Origin: Billgrantia saliphila
Lineage (GTDB): Bacteria; Pseudomonadota; Gammaproteobacteria; Pseudomonadales; Halomonadaceae
Assembly: GCF_002930105.1 (NCBI RefSeq)
Contig: NZ_PJRN01000008.1
Span: 62,001-126,000, forward strand
Direction of reading: 5' to 3'
Length of the DNA: 64,000 nt
Shown: piece by piece, positions 26,233 through 36,163 of the stretch
Layout of the letters: the number at the start of each line of letters is the position of its first letter
Numbering within the stretch: the first letter of the stretch is position 1
Notes under the pieces: generated by a model
What the model saw: only the letters and a program-made list of their open reading frames with translations
Told to the model about the DNA's origin: nothing
Database searches by the model: none
Program-made: the position numbers and the translations under genes

Positions 26233-27035
26233 AATAAAGAGTGCCTGATCAAAAATCTTCAATAAGATTGATACCTGCCTAGCGGAACAATACCTATCAT
26301 GCGAAAAGGAACGTTCACATTAAGACCTCCATTGTGGTAGCCGCGCTCTCCACCAGAAATAGGACAAGCAGTACGGATAGGGTAAGCAGTCCGATATGCA
26401 GATGAAGTAGAACAATATGGGCAAACACAATTTCTGCCTTAAAGAACCATATTGGGCCGATGCGGTCATCGAACATTAGCTTAATATCGTCGTTAACTTG
26501 ATTCGCGCCATCGGACCATCGCGTCCGCTAACTTGGCTCTCAACGTTGACTAAATATATTGCCGAAGCGAGCTCACAGGTATGCTGATTTTCTAGAAATA
26601 ATAGAAAATTACTACGACCCCCTCTTATGTTGTGTCGCCGCGGCTCGGCGCTAGCAAGACATTTTGAGACAGCCCCAGAACACGCTACAGCGGCCTACAA
26701 AAGACTATACAAGTACCGCATCAAGCTCGTGAATCCGCTTCATGCCATTAAATATTTACTAGCTTCCGCAAGGCTCGCTACGTAGGAATAAACAAGGCCA
26801 ACTATTAACTTCAGCAAATGTGTTGCTGGCAAAGACGAGAGAGGCCCGCATACGCGGATATAACATCTTTTTCAATTTCTATTAGCAGCAGGATATAAAC
26901 CAATTGAGGCACCTTATAAGCTATCGCTGAGGCAGTGGCTGAATCAACCTGACGTCTTACAAACACTACTGAGAGATAAATTTCATAAAATTAAACTGCT
27001 AATTTAATAGCGTCTTTTATTATCGCCTTGGTTAT
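26233..27035. other. AT-rich non-coding gap in the polysaccharide locus
   Basis: About 800 nt without a convincing gene. A plus-strand open frame from ~26605 to an in-frame TAG reads ...SALARHFETAPEHATAAYKR... and could be a decayed coding end, but no family was firmly recognised. The AT-rich base composition joins that of the following lyase gene. Probably scar tissue from insertion or loss of genes. Confidence 0.4.
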
Positions 27036-28640
27036 TTATAACATTTCTTTTTCACATATTTCTAGCATTGTATCAAACGTACATTTTTTAAGTTCATTTT
27101 TTCTAAACCCGAAGCTCCATCTAGGTATTATGTGTTTTTCCTGGTAGCTTACCCAACCCTGAATAAACGGCTGTTCTTGGCCCTTACTAACTAATATTTC
27201 TGAATTCTCAGGGGGGAAGACATAAAGAATTAAAGAATCTGTCTCGAAAATCAGATGTCCTGCAACATCTTCGCCTTTGTAGGCAAAGTTCTCTGCCAAA
27301 TGGAACCACTGCTCATAGAAGTGTATAGAGGATGATCTAAGGGTATCGATAACTCTAAGTGACTTGCCGCGCTTAATTTCTAAAGAACGATTAAAATTAA
27401 CATCAGGTTTAGAAAATTTTTTTTCTAATACCAATTTCCCACTTAACTTGCCACTTCTGAAAAAAGTTACAGCCCCTGCATAATAATCTGTTTTATCAAA
27501 ATCTCCCCACCAAGGAAAATTCCCCCCATCAACAGAAACTGTATTATGGGCTCTGGCACTGCTAACAAAAATTCTGTAAGGATTATTATAGTCATAACTA
27601 TATCTGCCTGAATCTTGAAGAATCACCTGCCCTTTTTCTGACCACTCTAACGAAAAGTCATCTGAATGACGGTGTGCATTGCTTGGAAATCCGGTCCTAA
27701 CTGCTAGGTAGGAATTTTTTTTCGTTGGTTCGTTTCCCGCAAGAATGGCGTATCCAGCCTCGTTAAAAACATAATCCCCCATAACCACTTCGTGTTCGTG
27801 GCGAACGAAATTAGAATCGCCAAACAATGTACTAGTACCATTTGGGTGAAAAAGAAACCTTGTATTGCCTTTAACCTCTTGTATCTTATCCTTATCAAAG
27901 TTAAACCTTATTCCTGAAAATTCTGGACTATCAAGTATTTCCTCAAACTCTTTAACAATATACTGATGGTAACCTGTGCTATTCTCTAAATGCATGTTTT
28001 GCGTGCCATATTGCTTCTCCCATAACCAATTAATCCTTTTTGCAGCGTATGCTTTATCCTTCTCTACATTTCCCACACTTGGATGCAGAGCCAAGAGACA
28101 AATTAAGGCTCGCATCTGAAAAATTCCATGATTATTGCTTTTGAATTTCTTAGGGTCAGAAAGCTCTAAGTAGTGCTTATATACAACCTCCCTTGTCAGC
28201 TCTTTCTTTTCTTCAGCAAAGCAACCAGAATTAAAAATATAGGTGGCTATAATCGAAAGGCGAAGCGTTCGAAACGAAACAGCATCATCTTTCCAAAGAA
28301 ACTCACCGCTCTGCCCTTTTGTAATGTAAAAATCTGCCCAATCGAAAAAATAGTTTACGCATTTCTGTATTGCAGCCTCATCTTTGTTATTTTTAAAATC
28401 AGAAAGAAGCTTATCCATCCACTGAAATGAATTTAACACCCATCGCCAACTGCGATGATCAAATGGATCATCTAACCAGTTAACAGGAATATCTAGCTTG
28501 TATGGCGGCTGATTTAGTATCGAAACACTACCTTGTCGCCAGAGGTTAGCTCCTGACCCAGGAATCAGGCTTTTCCCAAACCAAGTCAAAGAAAAAAGCA
28601 AATTTATTTGCTCCACGCTATAATACTTAGCTCTAAACAT
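27036..28640 (-). CDS. Heparinase II/III family polysaccharide lyase
   Basis: About 534 aa. An N-terminal alpha-toroid-like domain (with NNHGIFQMRALICLLAL and STGYHQYIVKEF) is followed by the Hepar_II_III beta-sandwich domain. That domain carries RTGFPSNAHRHSDDFSLEW, QDSGRYSY and SSARAHNTVSVDG, which hold the usual catalytic His/Tyr region. Such lyases cleave uronic-acid-containing chains by beta-elimination, and in synthesis loci they can trim or release the polymer. No signal peptide is visible, unusual for an exported lyase. ATG at 28640 chosen; a TTG at 28655 would overlap the upstream gene. Strongly AT-rich codon use suggests recent acquisition. Confidence 0.82.
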   Translation of the reverse strand: MFRAKYYSVEQINLLFSLTWFGKSLIPGSGANLWRQGSVSILNQPPYKLDIPVNWLDDPFDHRSWRWVLNSFQWMDKLLSDFKNNKDEAAIQKCVNYFFDWADFYITKGQSGEFLWKDDAVSFRTLRLSIIATYIFNSGCFAEEKKELTREVVYKHYLELSDPKKFKSNNHGIFQMRALICLLALHPSVGNVEKDKAYAAKRINWLWEKQYGTQNMHLENSTGYHQYIVKEFEEILDSPEFSGIRFNFDKDKIQEVKGNTRFLFHPNGTSTLFGDSNFVRHEHEVVMGDYVFNEAGYAILAGNEPTKKNSYLAVRTGFPSNAHRHSDDFSLEWSEKGQVILQDSGRYSYDYNNPYRIFVSSARAHNTVSVDGGNFPWWGDFDKTDYYAGAVTFFRSGKLSGKLVLEKKFSKPDVNFNRSLEIKRGKSLRVIDTLRSSSIHFYEQWFHLAENFAYKGEDVAGHLIFETDSLILYVFPPENSEILVSKGQEQPFIQGWVSYQEKHIIPRWSFGFRKNELKKCTFDTMLEICEKEML

Positions 28641-28648
28641 AATGAAAT

Positions 28649-30829
28649 TTAACAATCCAGTATACGCAAAAAAGTTTTTGAAAGAGGTTTTTTACTGAAC
28701 TTATCAGAACTAAAACTCCCTATTTTCCTAATATGGCCATTCATGATTCTTTCAACAGCATCGTTGACAGAGTCCACTATGGCTGAAGAAGGATAAATTG
28801 TTTCAGCACCAGGCCATCTAATGATAATAGGTGTTGCACCACTAGCCATCCCCTCTGCCACAGCCATGTGAAAGCTCTCATGATCGCTAACAGAGAGAAT
28901 CCAACCGATTTTTTCCAGCCACTCGTCAATTGGACCAAAGCCCTCGAAAATTACATTAGATTCCCAGCAGTTATCCCTAATTCTTTGGTATTGCCGCTGA
29001 TAGTAAGCCATTTCCTCCGTTCTTTCCACGGTGTGCATCCATGGGTAGTCTTCTGGCCGCTTACCCTTTATGAACAGCTTGAAGCGTCTATCCTTCTCGT
29101 AAAGATTTGCGAAGATGTCTAGTGCTCGATCCAAACGTTTAGATTGAGGCACGTCACCTATCATACCAAGGTGAAACTCGGCTCCGGACAGCTTAGGCTT
29201 ATCCAGCAACTCTGTGTCCACCATATTGAATATCATTTTACATTTCTTGCGCTCCAGGGAAAATTCAGCAATCATCAATTCAAAATAGTAAGGCGACACA
29301 AAGATATAGTGATCGATATTTTCGTGGCGGCACTGGTCAAGGTGGCGTGTTCTCAACTCTTGAGCATGGACTCGCGTGACAAGCTTTTGCCCTTGTTTTT
29401 TACGCTGGGAGTACCACACCAGGTTACCTAGCCCCCACTCACAAAAGATAATGTCGGCCTGGTTTAGGAGGTTAAGGCTTGTCTCTTCATCATGTTTGCT
29501 ATGTCCCTGCCACTGATCAACGAGAAGTTCAAGGTCATCCCGCTGCTCAATAGCCTCCATGATGAACTTGGCGAACTTCAGGTCGTGGCCCGCGATCAGG
29601 ATTTTTTGCTTGTCCTGCGGAAAGGTTAACGCCTGTCGGGCGCGCTCGGCTGTGTGGTGGTGGGAGTAACGTTCTGCCTCTTCGGTATTAATTGTTAGCC
29701 GACCCTGAATGGCATCCCACATGGCATCGGCGATGCCCTCAATGTCACCCTCAGTGAGCGAGGCGCCACCCAGCTTAGCCAGCATGTCCGGCACGCAGCC
29801 ATGAGCCATGGTCACAGCCAGAACGGGCTTCTTGGCCCCCAGGTAGTCTGCGAGCTTGCCCGGGTAGAACGGGGTGTCACGCAGGCCTTGGTCGCTGAAG
29901 TCGGCATCGCGCAGCATCAGGCAATCTGCCTGGGTCATAACCGCCAGGCTTTCCAGGTAGCTGACGGTGCCCTTGAAGCTAGCGATGCCCTCCAGGCCGT
30001 AGTCGGCTGCGGCCTGAATGTAACGGTCGTTGGCGCCGTAGAAATCCAAGGTGAAACGCCCTTTCAGCTCCGGATGCTTCTCCAGTAGGCGCTGAGCGCC
30101 CTGCATGAAAGGTTCTGCGGTGCGCTTGAACTTGTAGAGCATACCAACGTGCATGAAGCGGAAGACCTTCTCTTCCAATGCCTTGTGATGCTTATTGCAT
30201 GCCTGTTCAGGCTGGCTGGGGTACATGCGCTCATCGAAGCAGTGCGGTAGCACAAAAAACTTATCGCTATCCAACGGCTGGGCCTGGCTTTCAGTCATAA
30301 TGGCCTGCTGGTAGGGGTTGGTAACGATGATCCGGTCGGCCTGCTGGAGCACGTCGGCTTCGGTCTGGCTGTCCTCTCCCAGCATTGGGAACTTGTAGGA
30401 CTCGTTGAAGGGATTAGCGGCGACCGGGTCACCGAAGGAAGCCACCCAGCGCAATTCGGGGTTGGCCTTCTTGATGGCCATGGCCGCCAAGTGCGAGGCA
30501 ATCTCTTGGGAATGTGAGATCATCACTCGGTAGTGGTTATGATTCTTCAGGCGCTGATAGAAATCCAGCACCTTCTCCACATAGTGGGCGCGGGCCTCCG
30601 GGTCACGTGCATCCTCCGTAGGTACCAATACCTGGTAGCGGTTGAAGCGGCTACTGGCGTAGCGAAACATTCCTTCATTATCGGGCTTGTCTGCTCGCTT
30701 GATCTGCAGTACGTCATACTCGTAGCCGGTGTCTTTCAGGCGCTTGAAAAGGTTGAAGGCTGAGGAGCTTTTGTAGGGCGGGAAGTGCCAGGAGACGACC
30801 AGCACTTTCTTGTGGGTATGCTGACTCAT
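28649..30829 (-). CDS. Tandem glycosyltransferase (two GT-B-like modules)
   Basis: 726 aa. Residues ~1-400 are a GT4-like module (VLVVSWHFPPYKSSSAFNLF; MHVGMLYKFKRTAEPFMQGA; LADYLGAKKPVLAVTMAHG). Residues ~410-726 form a second module (KILIAGHDLKFAKFIMEAIE; LGMIGDVPQSKRLDRALDIF; SDHESFHMAVAEGMASGATP). DNA for the first module is GC-rich like the host, whereas the second turns AT-rich after about residue 440, so the gene looks assembled from two sources. The ATG overlaps the FkbM gene stop by 4 nt. Probably adds two sugars in repeat-unit synthesis; specificities unknown. Confidence 0.8.
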   Translation of the reverse strand: MSQHTHKKVLVVSWHFPPYKSSSAFNLFKRLKDTGYEYDVLQIKRADKPDNEGMFRYASSRFNRYQVLVPTEDARDPEARAHYVEKVLDFYQRLKNHNHYRVMISHSQEIASHLAAMAIKKANPELRWVASFGDPVAANPFNESYKFPMLGEDSQTEADVLQQADRIIVTNPYQQAIMTESQAQPLDSDKFFVLPHCFDERMYPSQPEQACNKHHKALEEKVFRFMHVGMLYKFKRTAEPFMQGAQRLLEKHPELKGRFTLDFYGANDRYIQAAADYGLEGIASFKGTVSYLESLAVMTQADCLMLRDADFSDQGLRDTPFYPGKLADYLGAKKPVLAVTMAHGCVPDMLAKLGGASLTEGDIEGIADAMWDAIQGRLTINTEEAERYSHHHTAERARQALTFPQDKQKILIAGHDLKFAKFIMEAIEQRDDLELLVDQWQGHSKHDEETSLNLLNQADIIFCEWGLGNLVWYSQRKKQGQKLVTRVHAQELRTRHLDQCRHENIDHYIFVSPYYFELMIAEFSLERKKCKMIFNMVDTELLDKPKLSGAEFHLGMIGDVPQSKRLDRALDIFANLYEKDRRFKLFIKGKRPEDYPWMHTVERTEEMAYYQRQYQRIRDNCWESNVIFEGFGPIDEWLEKIGWILSVSDHESFHMAVAEGMASGATPIIIRWPGAETIYPSSAIVDSVNDAVERIMNGHIRKIGSFSSDKFSKKPLSKTFLRILDC

Positions 30830-33585
30830 GCTCGCACCTCCGCCTGGTTGATGATTTGCGGCTGTGCTAAATTTCCTTGCCCTGCTCCCCAGTAGATAAA
30901 GTCTTCCAAAGCCTCGGCATGCAGAGGTTCATTCACGTTGTGCCTAAGGACTCGATCGTTGCCGTAATACTGGCGCTCGTCAGCATAGAACTCGCGGGCG
31001 ATCTGCATTGCGTAGGTCACGGTGTCGTTGGTTTCGTTCAGGAACTGAAAGGCAGTGTCGAAGTTCTCCAGTTCGATGAAAAGCTGTTTACGAGGCGCGG
31101 TCTGGGCTTCGAACAGCTGCTTGGCACGTTGGATATCGGCTTCGCTGCTGACGGTAACGGCCAGGGTGGCCTTGGGCAGATCAATATCGACGACCATACC
31201 CAGCAGGCGGCAAAGCGCCTGGATGCGGTGGCCATAAGTATGCTCACGCATCACCGCCCGCACGCCACGTCGGGCCAGTTCATTGTAGGCGTGAGGCGAG
31301 GCCTCCAACGCCCTCAACTGCTCGGCGATGCTCTGCTTGCCTGGCATGATGACGATATCGCCGAACAGCTCGCGTACGCCTACTGATTCGTTACTGATCA
31401 CCGGCGTGCCGGAGGCCAGAGACTCGTAGACCCGACGGGCAAACATGGTGGCGGAGTCCTGCACCGAGTTCATATTGACCTGGTACTTGTAGCCCTTATG
31501 GGCCTTCCATACCTCATCTGGCGGGAGGTTACCGACGATATAGGCCTGGTAGTGATCGGGGAAAGCGAATTTTCCGATACCTTTCTGATAGTTTCGGTCG
31601 AAGATGTCATACCGTACCCCGGCAAGCTCCAGTTGGCCCATAACCTCATTGAAATCTTTACAGCGCTTGGGCTTGTCGCCGTAGTAGGAACCGGCGAACA
31701 CAGCCTTAGGCAGGCGTGGAATCACCGGCTTTGGGTTGTGAACCTTTGGTTGGGCACCAAAGGAGAGCGGGTAGGCATTGATGCCGAAGTCTTCCTTGTA
31801 GCGCGGCACCATATTCACGTCGGTGGTAATCGCTAGGTCGAAAAGTGCGGCGATCGGTCCGAATTTCTCGTAATGAGGAGGGTCTTCCTTGTTCCAGAAC
31901 ACGGTGGGAATGCCACGTTGATTACAGTAGCGCAGCAGGCCGCTGAGCTTTTTACCGCCACCGCTGCCCTTGGTAATCGTGCCCCAGTTACCGTCGTTAC
32001 CCTTCCAGCAGCTTTCAACAAGTAAAAAATCGATGTCTCTATTTTCAATTTCGCCACGCCAATTATCTTGCATAACTTTAATTAGATTGACTTCATGCGA
32101 AAGGCACTCATAGGTAAACTCATCTAAAATGCATGCAACATTTAAATCTTCGACAAGACGGACACTTTTCGGGTCATGCGTTATGGGATCAAGCGAGGCT
32201 ACTCCTGTCGCCAATTCGCTTTCTCCATACTTAATGCAAGCCTGACTTTTCTTAATTTTTTCTATGCTTCTTTTTCGCAACGTAACATGAGAAATCATTA
32301 CCTCATCGTATTTTCTTTTAACCCATGAAAGTTGGTGATAACACCCACACTTAAAGGCAATCTTTTTTATTTTATCAACAGCATATTTCTTAACTCTCTC
32401 TTTCCTGAACCTTCCTTTTTGTTTTTCATGGGGGGCATTTTCGTTATTTATATAAAGGCGAAGCAGCCGCACGGGGAGTTTAATGGCGCCACCAAATGAA
32501 TAAGACGCAGCCCTTAGGTACAACCCTGTCTTATAGGCCTTGCTAGATCTTACCAAAAACAGCTGATGGCAAGCATCTCGGAGCTCTATACGCGCATTTC
32601 GATATTTATCAGACAGCTCTTTGAAATTGGATCTAAATGAGCTTAACTCCCCTTCTAGCTCAATCACCTTTTCCATGGAAGCAAGATATTTCCCTTCGAG
32701 ATCATCAAATTTTTTCTTAGAAAGAAAATATTTTTCTTCGATATCTTTGCATCGCAAATTTAGCGAATTTATTTTTTGACATGCATCTTTGTACCTTGCA
32801 TTTGCTTGACTTAACTTACCCCTTAAATCCTTTATTCTCTCTCTTTGTTTATAACTATCTTGCAAAGAATTTTTTGTTATCTTCGGGTAATGCCGTACAA
32901 TATCCACACTCTCTTTACACAAAAAAAGATGTGTCGGAGTGGCATTGAACGTATCCCAGTATATATATCCTCGCTGAGACACCCACTCATAAATTTTATT
33001 AAATTCTTCTTCGGACTGGCATTCTATGTACAAGTCTGGTTTATTTTTCGCAATAAGATTTTCAGAACCTTTAAGAACAGCCAGTTCCATGCCTTCCACG
33101 TCGATTTTTATAGCCCGAACAGTATCATTATATACTAAATCGTCTAATTTTATAACATCAACATCTGCCTCTTCATTATTAGTGATCTCAATTGATTGAG
33201 CACCTAGGTTAGCTTGATCGAGATGTGAAAATTTTGCTTTCCCACTGCTGCTCCCTACGCCTAGGCAATGAATCTTCACGCTTTCAGAAAGCGCATTTAC
33301 TTCTATGCTCTCTTCAAGGGCTTTACACAAATGTGCATTAGGTTCGAAAGCAATCACGCGGCAACCGACTATTGCAGCAAGATATAGAGTATGGTTGCCT
33401 ATATTTGCTCCAACATCCAGCACCAAGTCGTCATTCTTAAGCCTGGACGCCATATCTTTCAACATATCCGATTCGTAAGGAGCGCCTTCCTTGGCAATCT
33501 TGCCTTGAATATAATCGGTATTTTTATCCGGCAAGACTATTTGATAGCTTACACCATCAATAGTGATACTCGTCAGCTCCGTCAT
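30826..33585 (-). CDS. FkbM-family methyltransferase fused to a glycosyltransferase
   Basis: 919 aa. Residues ~35-210 are an FkbM-type SAM methyltransferase (LVLDVGANIGNHTLYLA; VRAIKIDVEGMELAVLKGSE). Residues ~240-345 are strongly charged and heptad-like, a probable coiled coil. A basic helical stretch follows. Residues ~480-815 are a CgeB/GT-like module (DFLLVESCWKGNDGNWGTI; NMNSVQDSATMFARRVYESL; ASGTPVISNESVGVRELFGD). A ~100-residue tail ends the protein. The 5' half is AT-rich and the 3' half GC-rich, switching near 32,050 inside the transferase module. It probably O-methylates and extends the growing glycan; acceptor unknown. Confidence 0.8.
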   Translation of the reverse strand: MTELTSITIDGVSYQIVLPDKNTDYIQGKIAKEGAPYESDMLKDMASRLKNDDLVLDVGANIGNHTLYLAAIVGCRVIAFEPNAHLCKALEESIEVNALSESVKIHCLGVGSSSGKAKFSHLDQANLGAQSIEITNNEEADVDVIKLDDLVYNDTVRAIKIDVEGMELAVLKGSENLIAKNKPDLYIECQSEEEFNKIYEWVSQRGYIYWDTFNATPTHLFLCKESVDIVRHYPKITKNSLQDSYKQRERIKDLRGKLSQANARYKDACQKINSLNLRCKDIEEKYFLSKKKFDDLEGKYLASMEKVIELEGELSSFRSNFKELSDKYRNARIELRDACHQLFLVRSSKAYKTGLYLRAASYSFGGAIKLPVRLLRLYINNENAPHEKQKGRFRKERVKKYAVDKIKKIAFKCGCYHQLSWVKRKYDEVMISHVTLRKRSIEKIKKSQACIKYGESELATGVASLDPITHDPKSVRLVEDLNVACILDEFTYECLSHEVNLIKVMQDNWRGEIENRDIDFLLVESCWKGNDGNWGTITKGSGGGKKLSGLLRYCNQRGIPTVFWNKEDPPHYEKFGPIAALFDLAITTDVNMVPRYKEDFGINAYPLSFGAQPKVHNPKPVIPRLPKAVFAGSYYGDKPKRCKDFNEVMGQLELAGVRYDIFDRNYQKGIGKFAFPDHYQAYIVGNLPPDEVWKAHKGYKYQVNMNSVQDSATMFARRVYESLASGTPVISNESVGVRELFGDIVIMPGKQSIAEQLRALEASPHAYNELARRGVRAVMREHTYGHRIQALCRLLGMVVDIDLPKATLAVTVSSEADIQRAKQLFEAQTAPRKQLFIELENFDTAFQFLNETNDTVTYAMQIAREFYADERQYYGNDRVLRHNVNEPLHAEALEDFIYWGAGQGNLAQPQIINQAEVRA

Positions 33586-33639
33586 TTATTTTACCCCAAG
33601 GCAAGCATATATAGCCAAAGAATACTGATAAGCATGACC

Positions 33640-34920
33640 TTAACTGGTCCATACTCCACGCGAATCGATTAGATAGTCTTCTTTTAACTGACCAGCTGGA
33701 ATACTTTTGAAGGTCTTATGGTCCACAAGAAGTACTACCACATCGGCAGTCTCTAGGGCTGTTATATGGTCAACTAATCTAGCGTCGGCTAGCTTGCCTT
33801 CCGGCAGCCCCTTAATGTTCGGCTCCACAACCAGAAACGAGCCAGGATGCGTCACTACAATGGCCTCTGCGATCTTCAATGCCGGGCTTTCCCTAAGATC
33901 ATCGATATCCGGCTTGAAAGCCAAACCGAAGCAGGCAATGGTGACATCCTTGGCTGTCTTATCAGGATTGGCGCTCAGGAACTTGCCTACGGCCTCATTA
34001 ACCTTGTCGATTACCCAGTGGGGCTTGCTGTCGTTCACCTCACGCGCGGTGCGAATCAATCTTGCCTCTTCCGGCGTTTCGCTGACGATGAACCACGGGT
34101 CCACGGCAATGCAATGGCCGCCCACACCAGGCCCAGGTTGCAGGATATTGACTCGCGGGTGACGGTTGGCCAGTCGAATCAACTCCCATACGTTGATATC
34201 CAGCTTGTCGCAGATGATGGAAAGCTCGTTGGCGAAGGCGATGTTCACGTCGCGGAAGCTGTTTTCCGTGAGCTTGGCCATCTCGGCAGTACGGGCCGTG
34301 GTGGTAATGCACTCCCCTTCCACGAAAATTCGGTAGAGGGAGGTCGCCGCTTGGGAGCACCTGGCCGTCATGCCGCCGATGACACGATCGTTCTCCACCA
34401 GCTCGCGCACCACGTGGCCAGGCAGTACGCGTTCCGGGCAGTGGGCCACGCGAATATCGGACTCTTCCCCATGGGTTTGCGGAAACGTCAGGTCCGGCCT
34501 CGCTTCAGCCAACCAGGCCGCCATCTGCTCGGTAGCGCCTACAGGCGAGGTGGATTCCAGTATTACCAGGTCGCCTCGCTTCAACACCGGAGCGATCGTC
34601 TTGCTGGCCGCCTGGATGTAGGTCAGGTCCGGCACGTGCTCGTTGCCGTTCTCCGCCTTGAAAGGTGTGGGCACCGCAATCAGAAAAGCATCCGCCGGTT
34701 CCGGCGTGGTGGTGGCGCGAAGGTAGCCTTCCTTCACCGCCGCACGCACGACGATATCCAGTTCGGGCTCTACGATATGGATCTCACCGCGGTTGATGGT
34801 ATCCACGGCATGCTGATTGATATCCACACCGATGACTTGCTTGCGGCGGGAAGCGATGACGGCGGCCGTCGGCAGGCCGATATAGCCCAGGCCGATTACG
34901 GAGATGGTGTTGAAGTTCAT
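33640..34920 (-). CDS. wecC: UDP-N-acetyl-D-mannosamine dehydrogenase
   Basis: 426-aa nucleotide-sugar dehydrogenase making UDP-ManNAc uronate from UDP-ManNAc with NAD+. The Rossmann start ISVIGLGYIGLPTAAVIASR, the central TENSFRDVNIAFANELSIIC, the catalytic-Cys segment GPGVGGHCIAVDPWF near residue 260 and FGLAFKPDIDDLRESPA are all present and typical of WecC rather than UDP-glucose dehydrogenase. The ATG at 34920 is preferred over an in-frame TTG at 34932. It lies 29 nt after wecB on the same strand, giving a two-step route to UDP-ManNAcA. Confidence 0.92.
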   Translation of the reverse strand: MNFNTISVIGLGYIGLPTAAVIASRRKQVIGVDINQHAVDTINRGEIHIVEPELDIVVRAAVKEGYLRATTTPEPADAFLIAVPTPFKAENGNEHVPDLTYIQAASKTIAPVLKRGDLVILESTSPVGATEQMAAWLAEARPDLTFPQTHGEESDIRVAHCPERVLPGHVVRELVENDRVIGGMTARCSQAATSLYRIFVEGECITTTARTAEMAKLTENSFRDVNIAFANELSIICDKLDINVWELIRLANRHPRVNILQPGPGVGGHCIAVDPWFIVSETPEEARLIRTAREVNDSKPHWVIDKVNEAVGKFLSANPDKTAKDVTIACFGLAFKPDIDDLRESPALKIAEAIVVTHPGSFLVVEPNIKGLPEGKLADARLVDHITALETADVVVLLVDHKTFKSIPAGQLKEDYLIDSRGVWTS

Positions 34921-34949
34921 GGTTCCATCCAAGGAAGTACGATGCGAAG

Positions 34950-36101
34950 TTACGGATAAGAAGAGCTGGCGTATTTCAGGCTTGTGACCAGGGCATCACA
35001 GATACGCTGGCACGCCTTGCCATCGCCATAGGGGTTATGGGCATAGCTCATCGTCTCGTAGGCCACCTGATCGGTCAGCAGGGTATGCAGCTCACTGACG
35101 ATACGCTCCACATCGGTGCCCACCAGCCTGACGGTACCGGCATCGACGGCCTCGGGCCGCTCGGTGGTGTCGCGCATTACCAGTACCGGCTTGCCGAGCG
35201 AAGGCGCCTCTTCCTGCACGCCGCCCGAGTCGGTCAGAATCAGATGGGCGCGATTCATCAGGTAGACGAACGGCAGGTAGTCCAGCGGCTCGATCAGGTG
35301 CACGTTATCGATGTCGGAGAGCAGCCGATTCACGGGCTCCCTCACGTTGGGGTTGAGGTGCACCGGATAGACGATTTGCGTTTCGGGATGGCGTACCGCG
35401 GTATCGCGCAGTGCCTGGCAGATACGCTCGAATCCGCCACCGAAGCTCTCGCGACGGTGTCCGGTGACCAGAATCAGCTTGCGATTGGCATCGAGGAAAT
35501 CGAACTGCTCCGCGAAACGCTGCTGGAAGGCTTGTTTGTCTTCGAGCTTCTTTACCACGTCGAGCAGCGCGTCGATCACGGTGTTGCCGGTGACAAACAC
35601 CTTGGCGGGCGCCGCGCCCTCCTCGAGCAGGTTCTGTCGCGAACGCTCCGTGGGGGCGAAGTGCAGCTCCGCCAATGCGCCAGTCAGCTTGCGGTTGGCT
35701 TCCTCCGGCCAGGGAGAATAGAGATTGCCGGTGCGCAGGCCCGCTTCCACGTGGCCCACGGGGATCTGCTGGTAGTAGGCGGCCAGCGTGGCGGAAAGCG
35801 TCGTGGAGGTGTCGCCGTGCACCAGCACGATGTCCGGCTTTTCTTCGGCCAGAACGGCCTTCATTCCCTGCAAGATGGCCGTGGTCACATCGGTGAGATC
35901 CTGCCCGGGCTTCATGATGTTCAAGTCGTGATCCGGCACCAACTCGAATAGTTCGAGTACCTGGTCCAGCATCTCGCGGTGCTGGCCGGTCACACATACC
36001 TTGGCGTCGAAACGCTCGTCGGCGGCAAGAGAGAGAGCGAGGGGTGCCATCTTGATGGCTTCGGGACGCGTGCCGAACACGCAGAGAGTTTTGATGGGCA
36101 T
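34950..36101 (-). CDS. wecB: UDP-N-acetylglucosamine 2-epimerase (non-hydrolysing)
   Basis: 383-aa GT-B-fold epimerase interconverting UDP-GlcNAc and UDP-ManNAc. [17 protein letters not shown] opens the protein. [28 protein letters not shown] and [20 protein letters not shown] carry the family's active-site residues, and [15 protein letters not shown] the UDP-binding region. Length is normal. With wecC immediately downstream it supplies UDP-ManNAcA for the polysaccharide. It follows cysQ by 62 nt on the same strand. Confidence 0.93.
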   Translation of the reverse strand: MPIKTLCVFGTRPEAIKMAPLALSLAADERFDAKVCVTGQHREMLDQVLELFELVPDHDLNIMKPGQDLTDVTTAILQGMKAVLAEEKPDIVLVHGDTSTTLSATLAAYYQQIPVGHVEAGLRTGNLYSPWPEEANRKLTGALAELHFAPTERSRQNLLEEGAAPAKVFVTGNTVIDALLDVVKKLEDKQAFQQRFAEQFDFLDANRKLILVTGHRRESFGGGFERICQALRDTAVRHPETQIVYPVHLNPNVREPVNRLLSDIDNVHLIEPLDYLPFVYLMNRAHLILTDSGGVQEEAPSLGKPVLVMRDTTERPEAVDAGTVRLVGTDVERIVSELHTLLTDQVAYETMSYAHNPYGDGKACQRICDALVTSLKYASSSYP

Positions 36102-36163
36102 GGGAATAAAGGTATTGAATGTATGGAAGATGATAGCGAAATCATTCGCAACGTGTCATTCGT

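Noticed and set aside
26605..26790. Plus-strand frame ...SALARHFETAPEHATAAYKR... considered as a transposase fragment
   Set aside because: Vague resemblance only; no DDE motif, no inverted repeats, no family that I can name with confidence.
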